From Brumimicrobium sp033722555 (GTDB taxonomy: Bacteria > Bacteroidota > Bacteroidia > Flavobacteriales_D > Crocinitomicaceae), in assembly GCA_033722555.1 (NCBI GenBank), contig JAWVYS010000002.1:108111-172110 (forward strand): 64,000 nt of DNA, written 5' to 3'. A program made the position numbers and the translations under genes. Below are positions 16,778 to 25,617 of this stretch, piece by piece. Every line of letters starts with the position of its first letter. Positions within the stretch are counted from its first letter, which is position 1. The notes beneath the pieces were generated by a model. It saw only the letters and a program-made list of their open reading frames with translations. It was not told where the DNA came from and did no database searches.

Positions 16778-19198
16778 TCATTTTACCGAAAACTTATACT
16801 GTAGGGTGAAATAACCGTTAATGCCGTCAGAGGGTAGTATACCCGGCCCGGGATAACCCGTTGCTCGTCTTGTAAAGTATTTGCTGTTTGTAAAGTTATT
16901 TACCCCTGCTTCGATCCGGAAGTGCTTTTTGAATTCATACCGTATTGAAAAATCCAAAACATAATATGCAGGAACTAATCCAATCACCGCATCACCCGAA
17001 GGCTCTACAGCGTTCGAAGCATCCGAAAACTGTTCAGAATTATAACTGAACTGAATCTGTGTACTCAAACCTTTAAACTGGTACTTCAAACCGGTCTTAA
17101 GAATATAAGTGCTCACGTATTCAACTCTTTTATCAAGGAAATTAGGCTCCTTGGAAGAAATATAGTTAGCGTTGATGTAAGAGGTATTAATAAATGTCGA
17201 AACGGAATGCAGGCTTGAGTCACGCAACATTTTTATCCAGTCCACTTCCGTGAAAAGTTCAAGGCCATAATTCTGAGCATCTCCGATATTGGTTCTTTCC
17301 TTGAGAATCGTTCCCGCTTTGGGAGCAAGACCAATTTTATCCCCATAATAAATGTAAAAAGCAGCAAGGTCGTATATGAAATAATCCTTGCGCAGTCCCC
17401 TTAGCCCAAGTTCAAAAGTATACCCGTGCTCATCCCGAATATTTGTGTCTATTACAACATTGGGATTGTTAACTCTGATATCTGTAAAATTAATTGCTCT
17501 GTAATTCTGAGTAAAATTTGTATATAAAGTCGACTGCTTTCTTATTTTGTATGAAATTCCGGCACCAAAAAGGGGTACTCGCCGTTCCACAGTATTCGAA
17601 TCACGTACCGTATAAATGCCAAGAGTGTCATAATTTAACGGGTGAATGAGGTATCTTTTATAATATCCCATAGCACTGCTTGATATATTTTCCAGACGTG
17701 CACCAAAATTTGCTCTCCATTTTTTACCGAAAAAAAGCATGTTTTCGGCAAAGAAGGCTTGATTCATGGACGGATAAGAGAATGAAGAGTTTTCGAGATC
17801 ATCCGGATTTTTGAAAGTAAAATCAGCATTTGTACCGTCTGTAGCAGTTCCCTGTTCCGTAACCGTGCGCCCCTGATAATATCTTCCCCCGATAAGTAAT
17901 GCACCATTTATATTTAGCCTAGAATCAGCATTGAAAGCGTATTTATGAAGTATGCGCGCTTCCACCCCTCCGTTCCGGAAGTCTGAATTAATCATCTCAC
18001 GGTTTCCTCCTGGGTCGGATTGTGTAATCTTACCCAAAAATCCGAGTGTTTTTCTGTTCGACACCATTCCAAAGGCTCTAACATTAAACGTGGTGTTTTT
18101 CGAAATAAAATAATCAGAATGTACCGCTAATAAATTCCAGTCAACGGAAAACCAGTTACGATCCCTTATACTTTGTCTCGGATCTTCTTCAAAAAGCACA
18201 TCTGACAGTCCTCCAGCTTGTTGCGTCAAATAATTCATGTGCGTCATTTCAAGCCTTATTTGCCAGTCTTCATTTAAATAGTATCCTAACTGGGCAAAAG
18301 CCTGGTGTTGTTGAAATTGACTGTTCTCTCTGAAACCGTCACCCTGTTTGTACAAGTGATATGCCTGATAAGAAAGTCGGTTTGAAGTTCCCGAAATACG
18401 ATTGAACGTACTCAGGTAACCGTAGCTACCCACTGTATTTCTCGTGGTGAACTCAAACGGGGTATACTCTACAGGATCCTTAATCACGAAGTTAAGAAGG
18501 CCTCCGAATTGTGTTCCAAACTGAAGGGCAGCCGAACCACGTATAATTTCTATGGATTGTAATGCTTCAATCGGTGGGGTATAATAGCTTTCCGGATAAC
18601 CCAAAGCATCTGCGCTGATATCATAACCGTTCTGGCGCGTATTAAAATTTGCCGTCCTCTTTGGACTCAGCCCTCTGCCTCCGATTCCCATCTGTATTCC
18701 GGCACCATCATTTTCCCAGATATTTATTCCCGGTACCTTGGCAAATAATTCCCTGGGATTTCCAGTCGATTTCGCTCCACTCAGATTTTCAAGTTCAATA
18801 ATGGCATTTGTACCAGTGTTTAGTCGTACACCTTTGATTGCCGGCATAAATCCTACATCAAAATCCGCCATTCGCTTGCGCACAATCTCTACCTCGCCGA
18901 TTTCCCTCGTTTGATAATTCAGGGTGACTTTCAGTTTCTTGCTGCCTAGTATTTCTTCGGTCACCAACAGATTCAGTGTATCGCAGGTCTGAAAAGTAAA
19001 TTGTAAAGTATCGCCACGTTTACATCTGACCTCAAAGATACCTTGAACAGACGAACGATGCATCTGACCCGAAGATAGATTTTTGATCTTCACTGCAGGC
19101 AATGATTCCCCCTCTTCGTCAACCACGAATCCCTTGATTTCTTGACAGAACAGTGAGGAACTCAAGATAACAAACAATATGTTTAAAATCAGTTTCAT
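16778..19198 (-). CDS. FecA-like TonB-dependent receptor
   Basis: About 806 aa with a signal peptide (LILNILFVILSSSLFCQ). A carboxypeptidase-regulatory-like domain follows (IKGFVVDEEGESLPAVKI), then a plug (GNPRELFAKVPGINIWEND, QSIEIIRGSAALQFGTQFGG). The 22-strand-type barrel ends with ...YFTLQYKFSVK. The plug and barrel resemble Fe(III)-dicitrate/siderophore receptors. The start at 19198 is chosen because its ATG overlaps the stop of the HTTM gene as ATGA; a longer start exists at 19219. It is the last gene of an operon with DUF4856, imelysin and HTTM genes, which supports an iron-related ligand. Confidence 0.9.
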   Translation of the reverse strand: MKLILNILFVILSSSLFCQEIKGFVVDEEGESLPAVKIKNLSSGQMHRSSVQGIFEVRCKRGDTLQFTFQTCDTLNLLVTEEILGSKKLKVTLNYQTREIGEVEIVRKRMADFDVGFMPAIKGVRLNTGTNAIIELENLSGAKSTGNPRELFAKVPGINIWENDGAGIQMGIGGRGLSPKRTANFNTRQNGYDISADALGYPESYYTPPIEALQSIEIIRGSAALQFGTQFGGLLNFVIKDPVEYTPFEFTTRNTVGSYGYLSTFNRISGTSNRLSYQAYHLYKQGDGFRENSQFQQHQAFAQLGYYLNEDWQIRLEMTHMNYLTQQAGGLSDVLFEEDPRQSIRDRNWFSVDWNLLAVHSDYFISKNTTFNVRAFGMVSNRKTLGFLGKITQSDPGGNREMINSDFRNGGVEARILHKYAFNADSRLNINGALLIGGRYYQGRTVTEQGTATDGTNADFTFKNPDDLENSSFSYPSMNQAFFAENMLFFGKKWRANFGARLENISSSAMGYYKRYLIHPLNYDTLGIYTVRDSNTVERRVPLFGAGISYKIRKQSTLYTNFTQNYRAINFTDIRVNNPNVVIDTNIRDEHGYTFELGLRGLRKDYFIYDLAAFYIYYGDKIGLAPKAGTILKERTNIGDAQNYGLELFTEVDWIKMLRDSSLHSVSTFINTSYINANYISSKEPNFLDKRVEYVSTYILKTGLKYQFKGLSTQIQFSYNSEQFSDASNAVEPSGDAVIGLVPAYYVLDFSIRYEFKKHFRIEAGVNNFTNSKYFTRRATGYPGPGILPSDGINGYFTLQYKFSVK

Positions 19199-20586
19199 TC
19201 TTTGAAGGGTTCTATCCATTCTCTGTGTCCGAGGTTGTATTCCAGTTTGGTAAGGTCATGTTCCTTGCTTACAAATAATTGAGATGGTCTTCCGTTCAGA
19301 CTCACATAAATCTCTGCACGAATTGCCGGATCGGCTATTTCAAAAATCTGATCACCGTAATGAAGCCTTCTTCCGTCGTAATAATTTTTAAGAAACTGTG
19401 CATACTGCAGGATCATGTCGGGCTGAGTGGCCATTTGATCTTCCTGAGTTCGTGTAAGAAAGCGGGAGTTCGTGATTTCCGATTCCCTTCCCGTATTACT
19501 ATCAACCAGATAAAAAGTAGCGTGTCCTTCTTTATGCATAAGCATCACTCTCCATGAAAAGCGAAATCCTTCTTCGTTCCAGAACAGGTTTCCGGGATAC
19601 AGCACATACCGAAAAGGAATTATCAGTTGTAAGATTACATAAACGAAAATCAGTGCCTTAACCATTGGTTTAACAGTAATTTTTGGAGGAGAAATTAAGT
19701 GAAGTTTTCCCGGGTAAGCACCAAAAATCTTCATTAAAAAACGGATAATATTTTTGTGAAATTCAGGTGAAAAAAATATTAGGGTGGAGAATATCATCAC
19801 CCACGGAAAAACACCTATTGGAAAAAGGTACCATGTAAGCAGATGGAAAATTATTACGAATACATAGGCAAATTTTCGCGTTGAGGATTTAAGTAAAAAA
19901 AAGACAATAAAAAGGTCATAAAAGCAACCAAACCAACTAAACAAATAAGCTACCCAGTCTTCCTGAAAAAAAGTACCAATTAAAGGAATTTCGTGATGAG
20001 CCTGTAACCATGTTTTTAACGGTTGAGCTTGAAAGAGCCAGTCCGAATTAATCTTTGCAATACCCGCAAAAATGTAAACGACGGCCAGTTGGAATTTAAT
20101 TATTCCAATATGCCATCGGGGAGTATAAAGGGATTTAATGGATGGAAATAGTCTGGAGTCTACCGAAAAATACCTGTGAGCCGGTACAACGGCCATCAAA
20201 AAGCAAATGAGACTCACAAAATAGTAGTGATTGAGGTAATTCGATTTATCAAGCAGTTCGACGTAGGTAAAGCAGATGAAATACGTTAGACTGCTGAACC
20301 GATAAAAAAGACCAAGAATAATTCCCAGTGATGCTATGAGCATCAGAATAAAAGGGATATACATGAACTCACCGGGCAAGGGCTTGATCCATTCAAAGCC
20401 AAGGTATCCGAAATAGTACTTCGGTGTAATATAAAGGTCCTCAACCCAGCCCTTACCTATAAATCTGAGTGTTCCAAATAAAAGCAAGGCCCCAAAGATT
20501 ATTCTGAAAACAACCAAAGGGGCAATACTCACCTCTTCAAAAAGGAGCGAAGATATTCTGGAACGCGGGATCTTAGTCACCATCAT
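19195..20586 (-). CDS. HTTM / vitamin K-dependent gamma-carboxylase homologue
   Basis: The 463-aa integral membrane protein matches the HTTM fold and aligns over long stretches with animal vitamin K-dependent gamma-carboxylase as I recall that sequence. SNYLNHYYFVSLICF (115-129) carries H120. AHRYFSVDSRLF (136-147) follows. VVYIFAGIAKINSDWL (169-184) carries K178 where the animal enzyme has its proposed active-site lysine. FHLLTWYLFPIGVFPWVM (about 246-263) ends in FFSPEF. A soluble C-terminal region (365-463) follows the last helix. It overlaps the imelysin gene by 14 bp and the TonB receptor by 4 bp, so it is translationally coupled to an exported-protein/receptor set. Whether it carboxylates glutamates is not known. 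Confidence 0.88.
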   Translation of the reverse strand: MMVTKIPRSRISSLLFEEVSIAPLVVFRIIFGALLLFGTLRFIGKGWVEDLYITPKYYFGYLGFEWIKPLPGEFMYIPFILMLIASLGIILGLFYRFSSLTYFICFTYVELLDKSNYLNHYYFVSLICFLMAVVPAHRYFSVDSRLFPSIKSLYTPRWHIGIIKFQLAVVYIFAGIAKINSDWLFQAQPLKTWLQAHHEIPLIGTFFQEDWVAYLFSWFGCFYDLFIVFFLLKSSTRKFAYVFVIIFHLLTWYLFPIGVFPWVMIFSTLIFFSPEFHKNIIRFLMKIFGAYPGKLHLISPPKITVKPMVKALIFVYVILQLIIPFRYVLYPGNLFWNEEGFRFSWRVMLMHKEGHATFYLVDSNTGRESEITNSRFLTRTQEDQMATQPDMILQYAQFLKNYYDGRRLHYGDQIFEIADPAIRAEIYVSLNGRPSQLFVSKEHDLTKLEYNLGHREWIEPFKE

Positions 20587-21640
20587 TATCCTGATAAGTG
20601 ATCAGTACTCCGAAGGCTGAGGTCATATCGGTTTTAATATATACGACCTGTTGCTGAAGTAAAAGATAAAGTTCATCCAAACCAGTCATATTTTGTTGTA
20701 TTTCTACCTCCAAACTAGAAGAAAATGTATCAATCTTGTTTTGTATCGCTGTAAAATTCGTATTAATCGTGGTTTTCAAAGATTCTTTGTCAAGATGTAC
20801 CAAATAATCATCGAATCCTACCCCCGGGTTACTTGTTTCATAGCTATTGCCATTAAATACTTTGGTAAGTGCTTTTATGCTCGCATCGAGGAGTTCGAAG
20901 GAAAAGCCGCTGTAACGTGCTTCCACGTATTCCGGCATGGGGATTCCCAAACTTTTCTTTCCAATTGGAATTCCAACCTTCGCATTTTTAGCAAGTTCAT
21001 AATCACGATTAAATTCATTTACCAGTTCAGAAAAAGAAGAGGTAGATGAGGTTCCTGTTGACGCATCAAAAGTTGCTTTGTAACCTTGCCACTGATCCAA
21101 AACGAGCGTGCTTTCGCTTTTCATTTTGTTGATCACTGCTTCCACATAGTTTAAATAGTCTTCATTATTCTGAAGTTCAACCAACGCATTCGGCTGGAAG
21201 AAGAGATAATCGAGTGCAGGGAGTCCGATGGCATCAACATTTGCCGCTGATCCGAGATTGTAAGATCCTGCGGAAATATTTGCACGAATATCAAGCGTGT
21301 CAGTGGGATATGTAGCCGTTGATGCTTTAAAACCATTGTTCTTTATTGGTCCCAGATCAAATATCTTAACTGTTTGAAAGGTTAAATAACTTTTTTTCCA
21401 GTCATTTCGCACTATTTCAAGATTTGCAGCAGTTCGGTCGTTTCTAAAATTCATAAAACTGGTCTGAAGATCTGACAGATCGCTATCAAAATCATTAAGG
21501 GAAGGCAAAATTATCTGTCCCGAAACATTCGTCAAAAGTTGCCCTTTATTAAAATCAGGGGTTTCCTCTTCCGTTTTTTTACATCCCAAAAATACAATTC
21601 CGACCAGAGATGTAAGTATAATAATCGATCTAAAGCCCAT
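20573..21640 (-). CDS. Imelysin family lipoprotein
   Basis: Start taken at ATG 21640, which gives a lipoprotein signal (IIILTSLVGIVFLGCKK); the open frame extends to 21691 without a better signal. The roughly 355-aa product is mainly helical with two repeats of the imelysin type (QLLTNVSGQIILPSLNDFDS near the N-terminus, IGLPALDYLFFQ, SFELLDASIKALTKVFNG). Imelysin-like proteins are periplasmic or surface proteins repeatedly linked to iron uptake. It follows the DUF4856 gene and precedes the HTTM gene with overlap, so it is a likely protein partner in the same iron pathway. Confidence 0.85.
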   Translation of the reverse strand: MGFRSIIILTSLVGIVFLGCKKTEEETPDFNKGQLLTNVSGQIILPSLNDFDSDLSDLQTSFMNFRNDRTAANLEIVRNDWKKSYLTFQTVKIFDLGPIKNNGFKASTATYPTDTLDIRANISAGSYNLGSAANVDAIGLPALDYLFFQPNALVELQNNEDYLNYVEAVINKMKSESTLVLDQWQGYKATFDASTGTSSTSSFSELVNEFNRDYELAKNAKVGIPIGKKSLGIPMPEYVEARYSGFSFELLDASIKALTKVFNGNSYETSNPGVGFDDYLVHLDKESLKTTINTNFTAIQNKIDTFSSSLEVEIQQNMTGLDELYLLLQQQVVYIKTDMTSAFGVLITYQDNDGD

Positions 21641-21706
21641 ATCCTTATAATTAAAAATTAGGAACCGTGCCTTCTGAGATTGCGAAGGCACGGTGTAAAG
21701 TTATAT

Positions 21707-22855
21707 TTAGAATTTTGCGTTAATTGTAGAAATTATTGCGTTAATGTCTGTAATGGTCATATCCCAGAAATTTGGTTTAAACTGAGCCATCAAAGCAGCG
21801 TGCTCCGTCTGTGTCATTCTTCGTGTTTCGGTTGGAGCATAACGCAGATTCCAGGCAAAAGCGTAAGCCTCAGACAATACATGTAGGAACTTGGCATCGT
21901 CGTTTCCGAAGGAAGTCAAAGCAGCCTCAAGATAAGTTATAGTCTGGGCAGCTGAAATATGCTCCCATTCTGCACGTATAGCTGCAATTGCCGCATCACG
22001 ATCAGCGAGCACATTGTTAGAAATAGCCGCTCTACCTTTGAGGAAGTTATTCATCATATCGGCGTTAGAATTTAATTCAGCATTTTGCGTGTTGCAATAT
22101 TTTCCCCAAAATCTGTTTGGAATATTTGTAGGGAAATCTATATCGACCCCGAAGTAACCAAACGCCTCATCGAAATGGTGTTCCATCGCCGTATAATACT
22201 TTCCATTGGCCGGATCAACAGCAGTCGAGTTGTCTACATCCATTTTCCCGCTTCCGAAATAAACATTCAAGGCCTGGTGCATGAAAACAGCTCCCATTAA
22301 ACCTTTTTCGATCAGTTGCAAATGTTCGATTCCATTTTCATCAAACAGATATGTGGACGTTCCCGTGGTTAACGTTCCTGCCTGGCCGTTGCTGGCAGTA
22401 TTTGCGTTACTTACACTGGCATTTGCGATACTATCCATCCATCCTTCGAATAGCATTTGATCAGCAGCGAAACATTTATCCTTCAGTTGTTTGGTAGAAG
22501 TAAAAGTAAAATTCCCGTTACCATTCCCATTTGCGTTGGCGAACATATCTTTAAGATCCTGAGCGTTCAGAACAGTCGAAGTACCGGTTTTCATCAATAC
22601 CACCATTTCGCTCAACTGATCCAATCGATCGGTTTGACCTGAATAGCTAACAGTTGAATTTCCGTTTCCATCCGTAAAATTATAGGTAGCAGGAATGGTA
22701 TATGAATTGTCTACAGTTTCATAGATACAACTTCCATCGTCTTTTTTTGCATCCTCGTTATAATTTGTAGCTTCAGGATCAGTACAACCCTCTTTCTTAC
22801 AACCCCACAAAACTGCACTCGCAGCAAACATTAAAATCAAACTTTTAGCCTTCAT
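21707..22855 (-). CDS. DUF4856 lipoprotein
   Basis: About 382 aa from ATG 22855. It has a lipoprotein signal (SLILMFAASAVLWGCKK), then the acidic cysteine motif EGCTDPEATNYNEDAKKDDG, nearly the same as in the lipoprotein at 2694. A DUF4856 domain follows (YTIPATYNFTDGNG, DRLDQLSEMVVLMKTG, HLQLIEKGLMGAVFMHQAL, YTAMEHHFDEAFGYFGVD). The repeated histidine/glutamate pairs (H-H-x-D-E-A and L-H-V-L-S-E-A) could bind metal; that is inference. It is the first gene of the iron-type operon and is preceded by paired dyads. Confidence 0.85.
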   Translation of the reverse strand: MKAKSLILMFAASAVLWGCKKEGCTDPEATNYNEDAKKDDGSCIYETVDNSYTIPATYNFTDGNGNSTVSYSGQTDRLDQLSEMVVLMKTGTSTVLNAQDLKDMFANANGNGNGNFTFTSTKQLKDKCFAADQMLFEGWMDSIANASVSNANTASNGQAGTLTTGTSTYLFDENGIEHLQLIEKGLMGAVFMHQALNVYFGSGKMDVDNSTAVDPANGKYYTAMEHHFDEAFGYFGVDIDFPTNIPNRFWGKYCNTQNAELNSNADMMNNFLKGRAAISNNVLADRDAAIAAIRAEWEHISAAQTITYLEAALTSFGNDDAKFLHVLSEAYAFAWNLRYAPTETRRMTQTEHAALMAQFKPNFWDMTITDINAIISTINAKF

Positions 22856-22920
22856 AAATATTAAAATTAATACATAATTAAATTCACGACGCAAAGGAAC
22901 AACCAACAACCTTTTTATGC

Positions 22921-22956
22921 AATACCATAAAAGTGGTATTTTAGAATCATTTTAAA
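22921..22956 (-). promoter_or_regulatory. Tandem dyads upstream of the DUF4856-imelysin-HTTM operon (Fur-like)
   Basis: Two abutting dyads lie 66-101 bp upstream of the DUF4856 start. AATACCA-N6-TGGTATT (22921-22940) is perfect. TTTAGAAT-C-ATTTTAAA (22940-22956) has one mismatched pair. The second has the AAT-N-ATT core and 7-1-7-type symmetry of Fur operators. An iron-controlled operon is expected here, but no regulator gene is present and the assignment rests on pattern. Confidence 0.4.
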
Positions 22957-23094
22957 TAAGGGATGCATAATCAGGTTGTTTACTCCAACTACAATGTGAT
23001 ATAATTTGTATTCTAATCACATATCTTTCATTATTTTCGTCACTCTAAAACATACTTCAAACTCAGATGTTATTTAGCCGAGATCTTTTTGAAA

Positions 23095-23493
23095 ATGGAA
23101 AACGACAAGAAAGCTTTTAATGAATTGACTCCTGAGGAAGCGCATGTTATTCTTAAGAAAGGTACTGAAAGACCTTTCACGGGAGCGCTGCTTAACAATA
23201 AAGCGAAGGGTGTTTACACCTGTAAGCGCTGTGATTCCCCATTATATACCTCTGAATCCAAGTTCAATTCAATGTGCGGTTGGCCTTCTTTCGATGATGA
23301 AATACCTGGTGCTGTAGAAAGGGTGCCGGATGCCGACGGCCGAAGAACCGAAATAATATGCTCCAACTGCATGGGACATCTTGGCCATGTATTCCTCGGA
23401 GAAGGGTTTACTGTAAAAAATACGCGTCACTGCGTAAATTCACTTTCGATGAAATTCGTTCCTGCTGAAGGGGATAAGGAACTGAAAGGTTAA
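23095..23493 (+). CDS. msrB: Peptide-methionine (R)-S-oxide reductase
   Basis: Start at ATG 23095; a TTG two codons upstream (23089) is less likely. The 132-aa protein is a complete MsrB. Structural zinc cysteines are C43-x2-C46 and C89-x2-C92. C61 sits in the MCGWPSF box. The catalytic cysteine is C113 in TRHCVNSLSM. It lacks a signal peptide, so it should reduce methionine-R-sulfoxide in cytoplasmic proteins. It is a single gene divergent from the DUF4856 operon and convergent with the OmpA-type gene. Confidence 0.95.
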   Translation: MENDKKAFNELTPEEAHVILKKGTERPFTGALLNNKAKGVYTCKRCDSPLYTSESKFNSMCGWPSFDDEIPGAVERVPDADGRRTEIICSNCMGHLGHVFLGEGFTVKNTRHCVNSLSMKFVPAEGDKELKG

Positions 23494-23508
23494 TCTCTAT
23501 CAAACCTG

Positions 23509-25617
23509 TCAGTTCGCCAGGATTTTAAATTCCGTTCTTCGATTTTCCTGATGAGCAGCTTCTATCTCTGAGGTTCTTTTTAAAGCCTTTATTTCTTCAT
23601 CCGTCCTCAGGGGTTGCTCCTCTCCATACCCGGCATAAACAAGCCGGTTTTTGTCAATTCCCTTCCCAATTAAATATTCTACAACCGCTTTGGCCCTGTT
23701 TTTAGAAAGTTCTTTATTGTATACATCAGAACCACGCGAATCTGTATGTCCGCTAATTTCAATTTTCAAACCGGGATTATCATTTAGAAGCTTCGTTAAT
23801 CTATTCAATTCATTCTGAGATTCATCTCTTAGGGTATATTTGTTAAGATCAAAGAAAATATTTCTCAACACTATTTTCTGTCCTATATCTACTTTCTTCA
23901 GGTCAATAATCTTTTCAACTTCTTTATAATCCTTGTCTTGTGTGACGTCGAAGTTTTCAGAATGAAACAGATAACCCTCTGCTTTAACGGCAATTCCATA
24001 ATTTTTCCCTCCCGGCAGAGAAACAAGAAAACGTCCGTTTTTAGAATCGGAATAAAATTCGGCGATCACTTCTCCTGATTCATTATCAACCAGTTCAATA
24101 TCTGCCCGTAACGGATTTTTTGTTTTTTCATCCCGAATTATTCCTTTCAGAATAGCCAGTTGACTACCGGTTATTTCAACCTTCGGTTCGATTACTATTG
24201 CCGTACTTGCCACCCCCGAATTTGCCAGAAGGATATCTTCAGAATTTAATATGGGTTCCTTTGGTGGGCCCAGTAGAGTAATTTTATAAAGGTCTTTATC
24301 GCCAAATCCTCCTTCCCTGAAAGAGGTCATGTAAGCATCCCGTCCATTTGCAGCGACCAGAAAGAATACATCATCGTCCGGGGTGTTTATGGGGTAGCCC
24401 ATATTAACGGGGTCTGACCATGATCCGTCATCCGACTGAACGGTCTTAAAAACATCGTATTCACCCATGCTATTGTGGCCTTTCGAGGAGAAATAAAGGG
24501 TTTTCCCATCCGGATGTAAAAATATTCCGTCTTCATTATACTTCGTATTTACATTGTCGGGAAGGCGGGTGATTTTTTTCCAGTCTTCCTTTTCGTCATC
24601 CCAGTAAGCAACATAAATATCTCTGTCTTTGGGTTCACCTCTTTTTTCCAGGGGTCTTTCACTTACAAAAAACAGGCGTTTACCGTCGGCGGAATACCAG
24701 GCAGAGGCCTCATGATAGGGACTGCAAATCTCGTCATTCAATCTTTTAGGTTTACTCCACAAACCCTGTTCGCGGATACTTTCATATAAATTACCGTCTC
24801 CCTTGTCGTCAATGTAAACAATCATTTTGCTTCCATCTGCGCTGAGGGCAACGGCCGCGTCGTGTCCTTTGGTATTAATCGGATCTCCTACATTTACTGA
24901 GGGCGACCAATTACCTGTCTGATACCTGTTTGAAGTATAAACATCCTCGAAATATTCGTCGATCATTTCATCCTTTCCTCCGCCGGTTGTGGAAGGTCTT
25001 CTGCTCGTAAAATAAATCTCAGAAGCGTCGGCGGTCATAATCATTCCGTATTCAGGATATTCTGAGTTGATATTCCCTTCCATGTTGTCAATCCAAACGC
25101 GAACAGGTTCCGCCATTAATTTTTCTCCGGATTTACATTCGAAAATATATTTATTAACAGCCAGAATTTCACCCATCCTGCTAGACTTGTCCAACCTTTG
25201 TTTATGAGCCTCATAGAATTTAATAGCGTTCTGCCAATCAGAACGAAGGTGATACCCTCTTCCGATATAAAAAAATATATCCGGAGTATAATTCGGATTT
25301 AAATCATAGGATTTAAGGAAAAAATCCAGTGCACTGAATTTATCTGTGGTGTTAAGATAACAAAGTCCTATTCGAAAATTAAGGTGTGCGCTGAGCGGAT
25401 TAAAGTCCTGTGCTTTAAGATATAGGGGGAGAGCCTGTCTGTATCGTGGAAAAGGATTCGGCAACAAAAGAGCATCCCCTTGTTCCAAAAAGTCAAGCGC
25501 TTCTTTGAATTCCTTTTTGTTGTCTTTGAAATTGCTTTTATCGAAAGTAACTTCCTTTTGTGCAGAAAGTCCAAAGCATAACCAACAAATGTGAATGGTG
25601 AGGAGAATACGTTTCAT
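23509..25617 (-). CDS. OmpA-family protein with TPR and PD40 repeats
   Basis: The 702-aa protein has a signal peptide (ILLTIHICWLCFGLSAQ) and N-terminal TPR units (residues 35-150). A beta-propeller-like region of PD40/WD40-type repeats follows (ADASEIYFTSRRPS, ADGSKMIVYIDDKGDG, ADGKRLFFVSERPL, PDGKTLYFSSKGHN). A carboxypeptidase-regulatory-like domain comes next (ILKGIIRDEKTKNPLRADIE). The C-terminal OmpA peptidoglycan-binding domain has IEISGHTDSRGSDVYNKELS and NRAKAVVEYLIGKGI. This is the architecture of PorE-like envelope proteins associated with T9SS and cell-wall anchoring in Bacteroidota. It overlaps the TPR gene upstream by 4 bp. Confidence 0.88.
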   Translation of the reverse strand: MKRILLTIHICWLCFGLSAQKEVTFDKSNFKDNKKEFKEALDFLEQGDALLLPNPFPRYRQALPLYLKAQDFNPLSAHLNFRIGLCYLNTTDKFSALDFFLKSYDLNPNYTPDIFFYIGRGYHLRSDWQNAIKFYEAHKQRLDKSSRMGEILAVNKYIFECKSGEKLMAEPVRVWIDNMEGNINSEYPEYGMIMTADASEIYFTSRRPSTTGGGKDEMIDEYFEDVYTSNRYQTGNWSPSVNVGDPINTKGHDAAVALSADGSKMIVYIDDKGDGNLYESIREQGLWSKPKRLNDEICSPYHEASAWYSADGKRLFFVSERPLEKRGEPKDRDIYVAYWDDEKEDWKKITRLPDNVNTKYNEDGIFLHPDGKTLYFSSKGHNSMGEYDVFKTVQSDDGSWSDPVNMGYPINTPDDDVFFLVAANGRDAYMTSFREGGFGDKDLYKITLLGPPKEPILNSEDILLANSGVASTAIVIEPKVEITGSQLAILKGIIRDEKTKNPLRADIELVDNESGEVIAEFYSDSKNGRFLVSLPGGKNYGIAVKAEGYLFHSENFDVTQDKDYKEVEKIIDLKKVDIGQKIVLRNIFFDLNKYTLRDESQNELNRLTKLLNDNPGLKIEISGHTDSRGSDVYNKELSKNRAKAVVEYLIGKGIDKNRLVYAGYGEEQPLRTDEEIKALKRTSEIEAAHQENRRTEFKILAN

